Assembly: GCA_025618425.1 (NCBI GenBank) | Contig: CM046833.1 | Coordinates: 30,532,180 to 30,596,179 of the forward strand | Direction: 5' to 3' | Source of the DNA: Heliocidaris tuberculata | Lineage: Eukaryota > Echinodermata > Echinoidea > Camarodonta > Echinometridae | DNA length: 64,000 bases | Notes under the pieces: model-generated | What the model saw: the letters and a program-made list of their open reading frames with translations, nothing else | Told to the model about the DNA's origin: nothing | Database searches by the model: none | Shown: piece by piece, positions 10,292 through 21,676 of the stretch | Position numbering within the stretch: the stretch's first letter is position 1 | Layout of the letters: the number at the start of each line of letters is the position of its first letter | Program-made: the position numbers and the translations under genes

Positions 10292-10783
10292 GCCCTCAAA
10301 AACTGTTCGTCAGATTTCTTCAATTTTTGTTGATAAATAGCAAGATACTAGCAATACTAAGACACTGTGAAGATTTCGCCTCCTAAAGTTTAATATTAAA
10401 CAAATAAGAGGCAAAAACTAATTTATGTGCCGGGACAGGCACGTAAAATCCCAACAAAGGCAGCATGTGCTATACACTTGTTAACACACAGTGCACACAC
10501 GCTGTCTCTATGCATGCGAAACCCCAAGATTGCTGTGCGGGGAGTCATCGGGGTGGAAGGGACCTAGCATAATGGCAGTGATCAAGCATTCCTTACAGAT
10601 ATTTACACTGAAATTCACCAGAAATCATATAGATGGAATACCAAATGATCTCTTACAGATACCTTTTGATACAAGGAGAACAACATGAGACATATTTAAC
10701 ATATTTCTTTCCAATTTCCTTTTTGTTACCAATACTGTACATGAGCTTTAACACATCCACCGTTATAGAGCGCAATCTTACAG
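10251..10783 (+). other. Candidate gag-pol intron, copy 1 (533 nt)
   Basis: The gag frame reaches a strong donor (AAG then GTATGT) at 10250/10251. A CAG acceptor after CTTA ends at 10783, just where the conserved pol reading starts. Gag breaks after codon position 1, and the frame after the acceptor needs exactly two leading bases, so removal of 533 nt joins gag and pol in frame. The interval has no conserved coding in any frame. Pyrimidine-rich stretches near 10706-10732 precede the acceptor, though not immediately. It is inferred from sequence only. Confidence 0.45.
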
Positions 10784-13700
10784 AAGATGGAATGGGTGTC
10801 AAGTTGGCAGGAGGAGACGTCTTGCCACTACTTTCAGCAGCAGCATGTGGGAAGCAACCAGATGGTATGCCAGTATGCAAGGGCATCGTGAATCGTTCTT
10901 TAGTGAATGTACTGCGAGATACAGGTTGTTCCACAGTGACAGTTCGACGGGATTTGGTGAGAGAAGAACAACTTTACAAAGAACAGAAGATTTGTGTTCT
11001 TATTGATAGTACTGTAAGATCATTTCAAGTTGCTAAATTACATATCGATACACCGTACTATACAGGTGAAGTGGAAGCTCTCTGTGTCAAGAATCCAGTT
11101 TACGACCTAGTTCTTGGACAAGTGACTGGTGTCAGGAAATCAGATGACCCTGACCCTGACTGGACACCACAGTTTGATCATGGGAATGCAGTGGAAACGC
11201 GAGGACAAAAGAGGCGAGCGACACGGGCCACGCCACCCCTCCATGTTCCTAAGCCATTCAACGACACTGTGACAGTCGAGGACTTAATCCAAGCACAGGC
11301 CGAGGATGCATCGTTGACATCATCCCGCAAATTCGCTGAGTCAGGAGAGAAGAAAACAAGTCGTCAGGGGAATTCTTCTTGTTTCTTCTACAAGAAAGGT
11401 ATACTTTACAGAGAGTATGTAGATTCACAACCAGGAACAGACTCCTATTTGCAGATAGTGGTGCCTACTAGGTTTAGACAGCAAGTGTTAAAACTAGCTC
11501 ATGAATCAATTCTAGGTGGTCATCTTGGTGTGAAAAAGACCAGTGAGAAAATTCTCATGCATTTCTTTTGGCCGGGAATGCACGCTGATGTTGTTCGTCA
11601 CTGCCGGTCATGTGGACCATGTCAGAGGACAATGCCTAAAGGAAAAGTGAGTAAAGTTCCTCTCGGATCAACCCCACTGATTGATGAGCCATTTCGACGC
11701 ATAGCGATGGACTTGATTGGACCCATTGAACCAGCCACAAGTAAAGGGAACAGGTTTATCCTAACTGTAGTGGACTATGCGACGAGGTATCCAGAGGCGG
11801 TAGCACTCCGAAGGATTGACACTCAGACAGTGGCAGAAGCCTTGGTAGATATCTACTCAAGAGTTGGTGTTCCAAGGGAAGTTCTGACAGACAAGGGAGG
11901 TCAATTTACCTCAGAGTTGATGAAAGAATTAAGTAGACTTCTTTCTATTCGTCAGATGACAACCACCCCTTATCACCCAGCATGTAACGGGTTGGTTGAA
12001 AGATTTAATGGTACTTTGAAATCAATGTTGCGAAAGATGTGTGAGGAACGTCCGAAAGATTGGGACCGATATCTCAACCCCCTCCTCTTCGCATACAGAG
12101 AAGCAGTTCAAGAAAGTACCGGATTCTCGCCTTTCGAATTGTTATATGGCCGAGTAGTTCGTGGTCCGTTAACCATTCTTCAGGAGCTTTGGACAGGAGG
12201 TGCTATGGAAGCTGATACTAAGACAACCTACCAGTACGTCTTAGATCTCAAAGATCGGCTCGAATCAACCTGCAAGGTAGCTCAGGAGAACCTCAGCAAG
12301 GCAGCAGAAAAATACAGGAAACAATACAACAAGAAGGCAAAGATGAGGAAGTTTGAGGTCGGTGATGAAGTCCTCCTACTCTTACCCACAGACAACAATA
12401 AGTTGTTGATGCAGTGGAGAGGCCCATTCAAGGTTGTAGGAAAGGTGGGACAGATGGATTACAGACTTGACATCGATGGAAAGACAAAGACTTTCCACGC
12501 CAATCTACTGAAAATGTTCTTCAGAAGGGAAGAGCATGTTGGAGTCTTAGATGTGGCTTGCACATCGGTAGTTGATGACGACATGGAAGAGGATGAAGCA
12601 GAGGATTATGATGAGAAGCCCGTTATGCGCAAGGATCTTCTCCAGCTTCCATCCCTCACCCCATCGGAGACTATAAGTGATGTACAGGTGAGCCCACACT
12701 TGAACCAGGATCAGCAAGATCAGATCGATGCTCTCCTTCACGAATATGAAGACATCATGACTGATTTGCCAGGATGTACCAACCTTGGGAAGCATCACAT
12801 CACGTTGACTGACAAGGAACCCATTAAGAGCAGACCATATCCACTTCCCCATGCTTTACGAGAGGAAGTAAAAAAAGAGGTACAGAAGATGATCGACCTG
12901 GACATCGTTGAAACCTCCTCTTCGCCCTGTGCATCACCGGTAGTTATGGTACGCAAGAAAGACGGTTCAGTCAGATTTTGCTGTGATTACCGAAAACTCA
13001 ATCAGGTAACGGTGACAGATGCAGAACCAATCCCAGATCAAGAGGAAATCTTCAGCAAATTAGCCAGAGACAATTATTTCTCCAAAATTGACTTGACTAA
13101 GGGTTACTGGCAAGTACCGTTAACGGATGAAGCCAAACCACTTACAGCCTTCGTAACTCCAGATGGCTTGTATCAGTTCAAGGCCATGCCTTTTGGCTTA
13201 GTAAACGCCCCAGCAAGTTTTAGCCGAATAATGCGTGACCTACTTCGTGGAATTGACAAGGTGGATAATTTTATTGATGACATTCTTATCCACACAGCCA
13301 GCTTTGAAGAACATGTTGTTACCCTCAAGAAGGTGTTTGAATGACTGAGGTCAGCCAACCTGAAAGTGAGACCGACGAAATGTGTCATCAGCTGTGAAGA
13401 CGTCGAATTTCTTGGGCATCGCATTGGCCATGGAGAACTGAGACCAGTCCAGTCTAAAGTGGAAGCAATCCAAGAAGCACCCCGACCCAAGACCAAGAAA
13501 CAGCTGCGATCATTTCTTGGACTAGTAGGCTACTATAGGCGGTTTGTCCCAAATTTCGCCGCACTGGCTGCTCCATTGACAGACAAAACAAGAAAAGGTG
13601 AGCCACCCCAGGTAAAATGGGATACGGCAGAGGAGATGGCATTTAATGCACTGAAACAGAAGTTAGCTCAGGAACCTATCCTCCATCTACCAGACATAAG

Positions 13701-14079
13701 TCAACCATTCATTCTGAGGACAGATGCGTCAGATGTAGGTTTAGGGGCTATACTCCTACAAGATCATGATGGAAGGAGATTCCCAGTTGCATATGCAAGC
13801 AGGAAGCTACTACCCAGAGAACAGCGGTATGCCATAATGGAGCGAGAATGTCTTGCAGTAGTGTGGGGCATTCGAAAATTTGAGCCTTACTTGTTTGGAG
13901 AGCACTTTCAGCTTGAAACAGACCACCAGCCGTTGAAATGCATTGCAAAGTCAAAAGTTGCAAACGGGAGAATCCTGAGATGGGCATTAGCCCTACAGCC
14001 ATATCGATTCTCCATCACTGCAATTAAAAGTAGTGAAAATATAGGTGCAGATTACCTCAGCAGGATTCCAGATCCTTGA
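10784..14079 (+). pseudogene. pol: Pol polyprotein copy 1 (PR-IN-RT-RH), one internal stop
   Basis: The frame is open from 10633, but conserved sequence starts about 10784. Order: aspartic protease (DTG at 10918-10926); integrase with HX6H and CX2C zinc-binding pairs, then D,D35E (MDLIGP, LTDKGGQF, NGLVERFN) at about 11480-12110; a GPF/Y-like module (WRGPFKV, about 12418); reverse transcriptase (CDYRKLNQV, FIDDILIH) to about 13600; RNase H (TDASDVGLGA, ERECLAVVWG, TDHQPL, GADYLSR) to the TGA at 14077. Integrase before RT is the Ty1/copia order, yet the domains look Ty3/Gypsy, which is the Gmr1 hallmark. An in-frame TGA at 13342-13344 interrupts RT and probably replaced an Arg CGA codon. The same frame continues beyond it. 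Confidence 0.92.
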
Positions 14080-14234
14080 AGTACTCTGCAGGTTTAATTC
14101 AGAAAGTACTGAATTTGATATTTATTTTTGTTTAAACTAACTTTGATGACCTATATTGATAAACTTTTTCTTCTGTATAAATAGAGAAAACCACTCCAGT
14201 TTTATATCGAAATTAAAATTATAGTTAATTTCTC

Positions 14235-14250
14235 GAAGAAGGGGGAGATC
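14235..14250 (+). other. Polypurine tract, copy 1
   Basis: GAAGAAGGGGGAGATC directly precedes the middle LTR. Its position and purine content fit the plus-strand primer. The non-coding stretch between the end of pol and this tract (14080-14234) shows nothing else. Confidence 0.8.
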
Positions 14251-16234
14251 TGTCACAATGTGACTGGAATTCAGCCTTAGCAATTATTTAGCCAGGGACA
14301 TAGTACATGCACTTAATAGGGGACATGAATTCTATTAGGACAAGCTAGGGTGCACTCCATGAATAGAGAACAATGTTATTCAGGTGTAATAGGCATTGGT
14401 GCTTTAGCTAGGAATGTGTGCATGAGGGTGTGCAAGAGATTCACGGAGCTTGGGTGGAGTCAGTTGCCCACAAGATCTGGTCAAGACAGGGCCATGCTGT
14501 GCTTGTGAGAGGAGTAGTTTGAAAAAGCTAGGATGCGCTGCAAATTTAGTGGCATCTTCATGTTTCCAGGCATCCAGGCCGGGAGAAGAAGGCTCCTCGC
14601 AACTCACCTCTAATTAGAAGATTATGTAAGTATTAAAATAATATGATTTTTCTTTAAAATAAATCCTTGATTTTTGTGTTAGTTGTGTAAAGAAAGTCTG
14701 ACCAATAACATTTCAAGATATTTTCCTCAGAGAAAGAAACAATGTCATTGAAAATATTACATCTATACTGAACTGTTTAGTTTGAAGAAATGGATAAGAA
14801 GAGGGTACACATTTTTATTTAATTGTGTGTGTAATTTTACAAAGAGAATAATCAAGTTTCTTGATAAATCATAGGAGAAATCAGTTCAAGTTTTTGGAGG
14901 TTTTGTCTTTGAAAATGGAAAATAAGAATAATGTTTATTAATGCATTATTGTTATATGTTCTTGTTTGTTGGAAGAATGCATGTTTATTTGTGATAATCA
15001 TGATAATTGTATAATTTCATATCAGGATGAAGATAGAATCATTAATTTGTAGAATCAAGATTCAGTTACATTGTAATTTATTTCATTGAAATATATCCAG
15101 GAAGGAATAGAGGAACAGTTGTGCATTATGATCTATTTTCAAATCATTTCCATAAAAGAAATTGGAATGAATATTTTGTATCTATAAAAATATGTATATA
15201 TATTCCTTTAATATAGAGATAGAGATATTAGGCAGTTGCCATGAAATTGTTCTGTTGTGTAATATTTTAACAGCTGTCTACATGGATGAGCTGGGTTCTT
15301 GTTCTTGTTCTTGCTCTTCCTCCTCCTTTGACGGTTGTTAACTAGTGTGACTACGATCAGAGACATCGAGCCATGGTATTCAGCATTGTAGCCATCTAGC
15401 GACTCAGAGAGATTAGTCTTCTTCATCGCGATAGTCGGCTATTTTGTAGAACGACATGGGCGTGGCATCGTCGACGTCGCAGTTGTTCATCAGGATATCG
15501 CACCCTGGAGTCGAAGTCGATCATACTCAATGAACACATGAACAGTTCAACACAGTTCGACAGTTGCGATAAGTATGGGCAGCCCATTTTGTTCCACAAA
15601 ATAATATGCTAGCAATTCGTGGACATTTTTAGTTATGGCTCTTAGAGATGATTAGTTTAGTCCCGGGCGTCGTAGTTGGTGTTATGTATAAATATGTTTA
15701 ATAGTGTTATGAGTCTAATTCTATTGCATGCTGTTTATCATTAATTGCTTGTTAGTCTTTTGAGCGCTCAGGTTATTAATGATTTCATAAATGATGTAAA
15801 TAATTAATGCTAGTAAAGGAATTTCCTTATTCATGGTCACTCAGATAAAAGAAATCATTATTGACTTGCAGATAAAGCAAGTGGATTTTTTTTTTCAAAA
15901 TGTTTGAATATTTTGGAATTTAACCTGGAAAACCCTCATGGTAAGGTAAACCATTAATTACAAGTTTGGAATCATTGATAATTCAATATATTTGAACAAA
16001 AGATGTATTAATTATTTGACTCTCACATTGATTATGTAAATGATCATTTCACATGTGATATTAGTTATTGATACCTATATGGAAGAAAGAAATTTGATAC
16101 AGTAATAAAGATTACATCAATTTAATCTTTAAATTCAATGTTATTATTGTGTAATCTCTTGTTGTGAACAAATTACTACTCAGCAGAATTGTACTTATCG
16201 TCAGACACATCAAATTCAGTGATTAGATCTGACA
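14251..16234 (+). repeat. LTR 2, shared by both element copies (1984 bp)
   Basis: Serves as the 3' LTR of copy 1 and the 5' LTR of copy 2, with TGTCA/TGACA ends. By eye it differs from LTR 1 at only about five places, while LTR 3 carries a dozen or more private changes. LTR 2 is therefore closest to LTR 1. Confidence 0.95.
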
Positions 16235-16237
16235 AAT

Positions 16238-16255
16238 TGGCGACCACGAAGGGAC
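16238..16255 (+). other. Primer-binding site, tRNA-Arg type (copy 2)
   Basis: The same 18-nt sequence as in copy 1, three bases after LTR 2. Confidence 0.7.
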
Positions 16256-16479
16256 CTTCATTTGATAAGTGCAGTTATAATTGGTAGTTATTTGTTCTGA
16301 TGTTTATGCAATGACTAATTTTGTTTGTCATTTCTGCGTAATCTTTCTTATGTTGTAGTTAGCAGTACTACAAGGACTGATTGGAGTTTCGAGGAGTCTT
16401 CTTTACGGTCTATGCCTCGGGACATTAGCTTTTGCCACAACCAGATTAGATATTGGTAAGTGCGCTATTTAATGTCAGC

Positions 16480-17568
16480 ATGGAAAGGGATAGATTTCTT
16501 GAACAAGGAAAAGCCTTTGGCTTAAGTGGGAGTGAACTGAAAGCTTATGTGGATGAATGTGTAAAGGAAGCGAGAGATGAGAGAGCAGCAGCAAGAGCAG
16601 CTGAGAGTGAAACTAAGAATAGGGAAGCACAGTTACTTGTTCAGCAAATTAGGCTGGAAGAGCTTAAAAGGGAGAATAATTCGATAGGTAACTTGCGAGC
16701 AGCACCTAAGATTAGTATTCCCCCTCTCCCACCTTACCAAGGTGGGAAGGACGATATTGATAGCTACTTGTGTCGTTTTGAGAGACATGCATCTAGTGTG
16801 GGATGGGATACTGAGGAATGGGCGGTAGCTTTGTCTGCCCTATTGACTGGGAAAGCTCTACAGATTATTTCTCGACTTACTACTGCACAGGCTAGGGATT
16901 ATGCTACAGTTAAGACAGCCTTACTTAAGGGTTATGATTTAACAGAGGAAGGATACAGATTAAAGTTTAGGCATGCTAAGATCCAACATGGTGAATCATA
17001 CATTCAATTTGCATGTAGGATTGAAAAATACTTGGATAGATGGTTAGAACTTAGTCCATATAGTAACAGTTTAGATGGAATTAAAAGTCTTGTACTACAG
17101 GAGCAAATGTTTGATACATGCAATAAAGAGTTGATAATGTTCATAAAAGAACGTCAACCTTCAAGTTTGCAGAATCTGTTAGTCCTTGCAGATCAGTACA
17201 GAGACGCTCACTCAGATCCACGGATAAGGAGAATGAAAGATAGACAGTCTACAGGAGCCCAGCAATCCACAGCGAGCAGTTCAAAGGGTTCTGGACCTCA
17301 CAACAGCAAGCCTGTCCCGGAAGCCAGACCGAAGAAAGACAAGGAGTGCTACTCTTGCAAGAAAGTAGGACATCTTTCTTGGAACTGCCCACTGAAGAAG
17401 AGACAGGAAAAAGGAGCAAGCATGAGTGTTGTCGGACTTCAGAGCGAACCAGCTGAGCCGAGAACAGATGACATTGAGTCGGGATCGACGAGTGTGAATG
17501 AACCCCTCTCTACAGAAAACCATGAAAGTATGTGTCTCATTGTTAAAGGTCATGTAAAGTTTTGGTAA
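16480..17568 (+). CDS. gag: Gag polyprotein, copy 2
   Basis: Nearly identical to the Gag of copy 1, with coiled coil, SCAN-like capsid and CCHC knuckle all present. The only coding change I saw is Gly to Ser in the tail codon that overlaps the candidate splice donor. The start is the ATG at 16480. Intact as an open frame. Confidence 0.9.
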   Translation: MERDRFLEQGKAFGLSGSELKAYVDECVKEARDERAAARAAESETKNREAQLLVQQIRLEELKRENNSIGNLRAAPKISIPPLPPYQGGKDDIDSYLCRFERHASSVGWDTEEWAVALSALLTGKALQIISRLTTAQARDYATVKTALLKGYDLTEEGYRLKFRHAKIQHGESYIQFACRIEKYLDRWLELSPYSNSLDGIKSLVLQEQMFDTCNKELIMFIKERQPSSLQNLLVLADQYRDAHSDPRIRRMKDRQSTGAQQSTASSSKGSGPHNSKPVPEARPKKDKECYSCKKVGHLSWNCPLKKRQEKGASMSVVGLQSEPAEPRTDDIESGSTSVNEPLSTENHESMCLIVKGHVKFW

Positions 17569-18060
17569 GCCCTCAAAAACTGTTCGTCAGATTTCTTCAA
17601 TTTTTGTTGATAAATAGCAAGATACTAGCAATACTAAGACACTGTGAAGATTTCGCCTCCTAAAGTTTAATATTAAACAAATAAGAGGCAAAAACTAATT
17701 TATGTGCCGGGACAGGCACGTAAAATCCCAACAAAGGCAGCATGTGCTATACACTTGTTAACACACAGTGCACACACGCTGTCTCTATGCATGCGAAACC
17801 CCAAGATTGCTGTGCGGGGAGTCATCGGGGTGGAAGGGACCTAGCATAATGGCAGTGATCAAGCATTCCTTACAGATATTTACACTGAAATTCACCAGAA
17901 ATCATATAGATGGAATACCAAATGATCTCTTACAGATACCTTTTGATACAAGGAGAACAACATGAGACATATTTAACATATTTCTTTCCAATTTCCTTTT
18001 TGTTACCAATACTGTACATGAGCTTTAACACATCCACCGTTATAGAGCGCAATCTTACAG
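17528..18060 (+). other. Candidate gag-pol intron, copy 2
   Basis: The same interval as in copy 1. The base before the donor GT is A instead of G (AAA then GTATGT), which weakens the exon side of the donor but leaves GTATGT and the CAG acceptor intact. Confidence 0.4.
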
Positions 18061-21000
18061 AAGATGGAATGGGTGTCAAGTTGGCAGGAGGAGACGTCTT
18101 GCCACTACTTTCAGCAGCAGCATGTGGGAAGCAACCAGATGGTATGCCAGTATGCAAGGGCATCGTGAATCGTTCTTTAGTGAATGTACTGCGAGATACA
18201 GGTTGTTCCACAGTGACAGTTCGACGGGATTTGGTGAGAGAAGAACAACTTTACAAAGAACAGAAGATTTGTGTTCTTATTGATAGTACTGTAAGATCAT
18301 TTCAAGTTGCTAAATTACATATCGATACACCGTACTATACAGGTGAAGTGGAAGCTCTCTGTGTCAAGAATCCAGTTTACGACCTAGTTCTTGGACAAGT
18401 GACTGGTGTCAGGAAATCAGATGACCCTGACCCTGACTGGACACCACAGTTTGATCATGGGAATGCAGTGGAAACGCGAGGACAAAAGAGGCGAGCGACA
18501 CGGGCCACGCCACCCCTCCATGTTCCTAAGCCATTCAACGACACTGTGACAGTCGAGGACTTAATCCAAGCACAGGCCGAGGATGCATCGTTGACATCAT
18601 CCCGCAAATTCGCTGAGTCAGGAGAGAAGAAAACAAGTCGTCAGGGGAATTCTTCTTGTTTCTTCTACAAGAAAGATATACTTTACAGAGAGTATGTAGA
18701 TTCACAACCAGGAACAGACTCCTATTTGCAGATAGTGGTGCCTACTAGGTTTAGACAGCAAGTGTTAAAACTAGCTCATGAATCAATTCTAGGTGGTCAT
18801 CTTGGTGTGAAAAAGACCAGTGAGAAAATTCTCATGCATTTCTTTTGGCCGGGAATGCACGCTGATGTTGTTCGTCACTGCCGGTCATGTGGACCATGTC
18901 AGAGGACAATGCCTAAAGGAAAAGTGAGTAAAGTTCCTCTCGGATCAACCCCACTGATTGATGAGCCATTTCGACGCATAGCGATGGACTTGACTGGACC
19001 CATTGAACCAGCCACAAGTAAAGGGAACAGGTTTATCCTAACTGTAGTGGACTATGCGACGAGGTATCCAGAAGCGGTAGCACTCCGAAGGATTGACACT
19101 CAGACAGTGGCAGAAGCCTTGGTAGATATCTACTCAAGAGTTGGTGTTCCAAGGGAAGTTCTGACAGACAAGGGAGGTCAATTTACCTCAGAGTTGATGA
19201 AAGAATTAAGTAGACTTCTTTCTATTCGTCAGATGACAACCACCCCTTATCACCCAGCATGTAACGGGTTGGTTGAAAGATTTAATGGTACTTTGAAATC
19301 AATGTTGCGAAAGATGTGTGAGGAACGTCCGAAAGATTGGGACCGATATCTCAACCTCCTCCTCTTCGCATACAGAGAAGCAGTTCAAGAAAGTACCGGA
19401 TTCTCGCCTTTCGAATTGTTATATGGCCGAGTAGTTCGTGGTCCGTTAACCATTCTTCAGGAGCTTTGGACAGGAGGTGCTATGGAAGCTGATACTAAGA
19501 CAACCTACCAGTACGTCTTAGATCTCAAAGATCGGCTCGAATCAACCTGCAAGGTAGCTCAGGAGAACCTCAGCAAGGCAGCAGAAAAATACAGGAAACA
19601 ATACAACAAGAAGGCAAAGATGAGGAAGTTTGAGGTCGGTGATGAAGTCCTCCTACTCTTACCCACAGACAACAATAAGTTGTTGATGCAGTGGAGAGGC
19701 CCATTCAAGGTTGTAGGAAAGGTGGGACAGATGGATTACAGACTTGACATCGATGGAAAGACAAAGACTTTCCACGCCAATCTACTGAAAATGTTCTTCA
19801 GAAGGGAAGAGCATGTTGGAGTCTTAGATGTGGCTTGCACATCGGTAGTTGATGACGACATGGAAGAGGATGAAGCAGAGGATTATGATGAGAAGCCCGT
19901 TATGCGCAAGGATCTTCTCCAGCTTCCATCCCTCACCCCATCGGAGACTATAAGTGATGTACAGGTGAGCCCACACTTGAACCAGGATCAGCAAGATCAG
20001 ATCGATGCTCTCCTTCACGAATATGAAGACATCATGACTGATTTGCCAGGATGTACCAACCTTGGGAAGCATCACATCACGTTGACTGACAAGGAACCCA
20101 TTAAGAGCAGACTATATCCACTTCTCCATGCTTTACGAGAGGAAGTAAAAAAAGAGGTACAGAAGATGATCGACCTGGACATCGTTGAAACCTCCTCTTC
20201 GCCCTGTGCATCACCGGTAGTTATGGTACGCAAGAAAGACGGTTCAGTCAGATTTTGCTGTGATTACCGAAAACTCAATCAGGTAACGGTGACAGATGCA
20301 GAACCAATCCCAGATCAAGAGGAAATCTTCAGCAAATTAGCCAGAGACAATTATTTCTCCAAAATTGACTTGACTAAGGGTTACTGGCAAGTACCGTTAA
20401 CGGATGAAGCCAAACCACTTACAGCCTTCGTAACTCCAGATGGCTTGTATCAGTTCAAGGCCATGCCTTTTGGCTTAGTAAACGCCCCAGCAAGTTTTAG
20501 CCGAATAATGCGTGACCTACTTCGTGGAATTGACAAGGTGGATAATTTTATTGATGACATTCTTATCCACACAGCCAGCTTTGAAGAACATGTTGTTACC
20601 CTCAAGAAGGTGTTTGAATGACTGAGGTCAGCCAACCTGAAAGTGAGACCGACGAAATGTGTCATCAGCTGTGAAGACGTCGAATTTCTTGGGCATCGCA
20701 TTGGCCATGGAGAACTGAGACCAGTCCAGTCTAAAATGGAAGCAATCCAAGAAGCACCCCGACCCAAGACCAAGAAACAGCTGCGATCATTTCTTGGACT
20801 AGTAGGCTACTATAGGCGGTTTGTCCCAAATTTCGCCGCACTGGCTGCTCCATTGACAGACAAAACAAGAAAAGGTGAGCCACCCCAGGTAAAATGGGAT
20901 ACGGCAGAGGAGATGGCATTTAATGCACTGAAACAGAAGTTAGCTCAGGAACCTATCCTCCATCTACCAGACATAAGTCAACCATTCATTCTGAGGACAG

Positions 21001-21505
21001 ATGCGTCAGATGTAGGTTTAGGGGCTATACACCCCAGGTAAAATGGGATATGGCAGAGGAGATGGCATTTAATGCACTGAAACAGAAGTTAGCTCAGGAA
21101 CCTATCCTCCATCTACCATACATAAGTCAACCATTCATTCTGAGGACAGATGCGTCAGATGTAGGTTTAGGGGCTATACTCCTACAAGATCATGATGGAA
21201 GGAGATTCCCAGTTGCATATGCAAGCAGGAAGCTACTACCCAGAGAACAGCGGTATGCCATAATGGAGCGAGAATGTCTTGCAGTAGTGTGGGGCATTCG
21301 AAAATTTGAGCCTTACTTGTTTGGAGAGCACTTTCAGCTTGAAACAGACCACCAGCCGTTGAAATGCATTGCAAAGTCAAAAGTTGCAAACGGGAGAATC
21401 CTGAGATGGGCATTAGCCCTACAGCCATATCGATTCTCCATCACTGCAATTAAAAGTAGTGAAAATATAGGTGCAGATTACCTCAGGAGGATTCCAGATC
21501 CTTGA
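18061..21505 (+). pseudogene. pol: Pol polyprotein copy 2, stop plus 149-bp duplication
   Basis: Same domain order as copy 1, and it carries the same TGA inside RT (20619-20621). It has an additional private break: 20882-21030 is repeated in tandem at 21031-21179, shifting the frame within RNase H (149 is not a multiple of 3) and duplicating the first RNase H Asp motif. Several private amino-acid changes fall in conserved positions: DLIGP to DLTGP in integrase, RPYPLPHAL to RLYPLLHAL before RT, and LSRIPDP to LRRIPDP at the C-terminus. This copy is more decayed than copy 1. Confidence 0.92.
20882..21179 (+). repeat. 149-bp tandem duplication in RNase H
   Basis: ACCCCAGGTAAAATGGGAT starts at 20882 and again at 21031. 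The unit runs to GGGGCTATAC. The two copies differ at two positions (ACGGCAG/ATGGCAG, CCAGACAT/CCATACAT). It is absent from copy 1. Confidence 0.95.
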
Positions 21506-21660
21506 AGTACTCTGCAGGTTTAATTCAGAAAGTACTGAATTTGATATTTATTTTTGTTTAAACTAACTTTGATGACCTATATTGATAAACTTTTTCTTCT
21601 GTATAAATGGAGAAAACCACTCCAGTTTTATATCGAAATTAAAATTATAGTTAATTTCTC

Positions 21661-21676
21661 GAAGAAGGGGGAGATC
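21661..21676 (+). other. Polypurine tract, copy 2
   Basis: GAAGAAGGGGGAGATC immediately precedes LTR 3, as in copy 1. Confidence 0.8.

Noticed and set aside
10653..10934. Minus-strand frames overlapping gag and pol, and repeated in copy 2
   Set aside because: Shadows of the coding strand; no motifs and duplicated only because the element is.
13342..13344. Programmed stop readthrough in pol
   Set aside because: The stop lies within the RT domain and not between proteins, and an Arg CGA-to-TGA change explains it.
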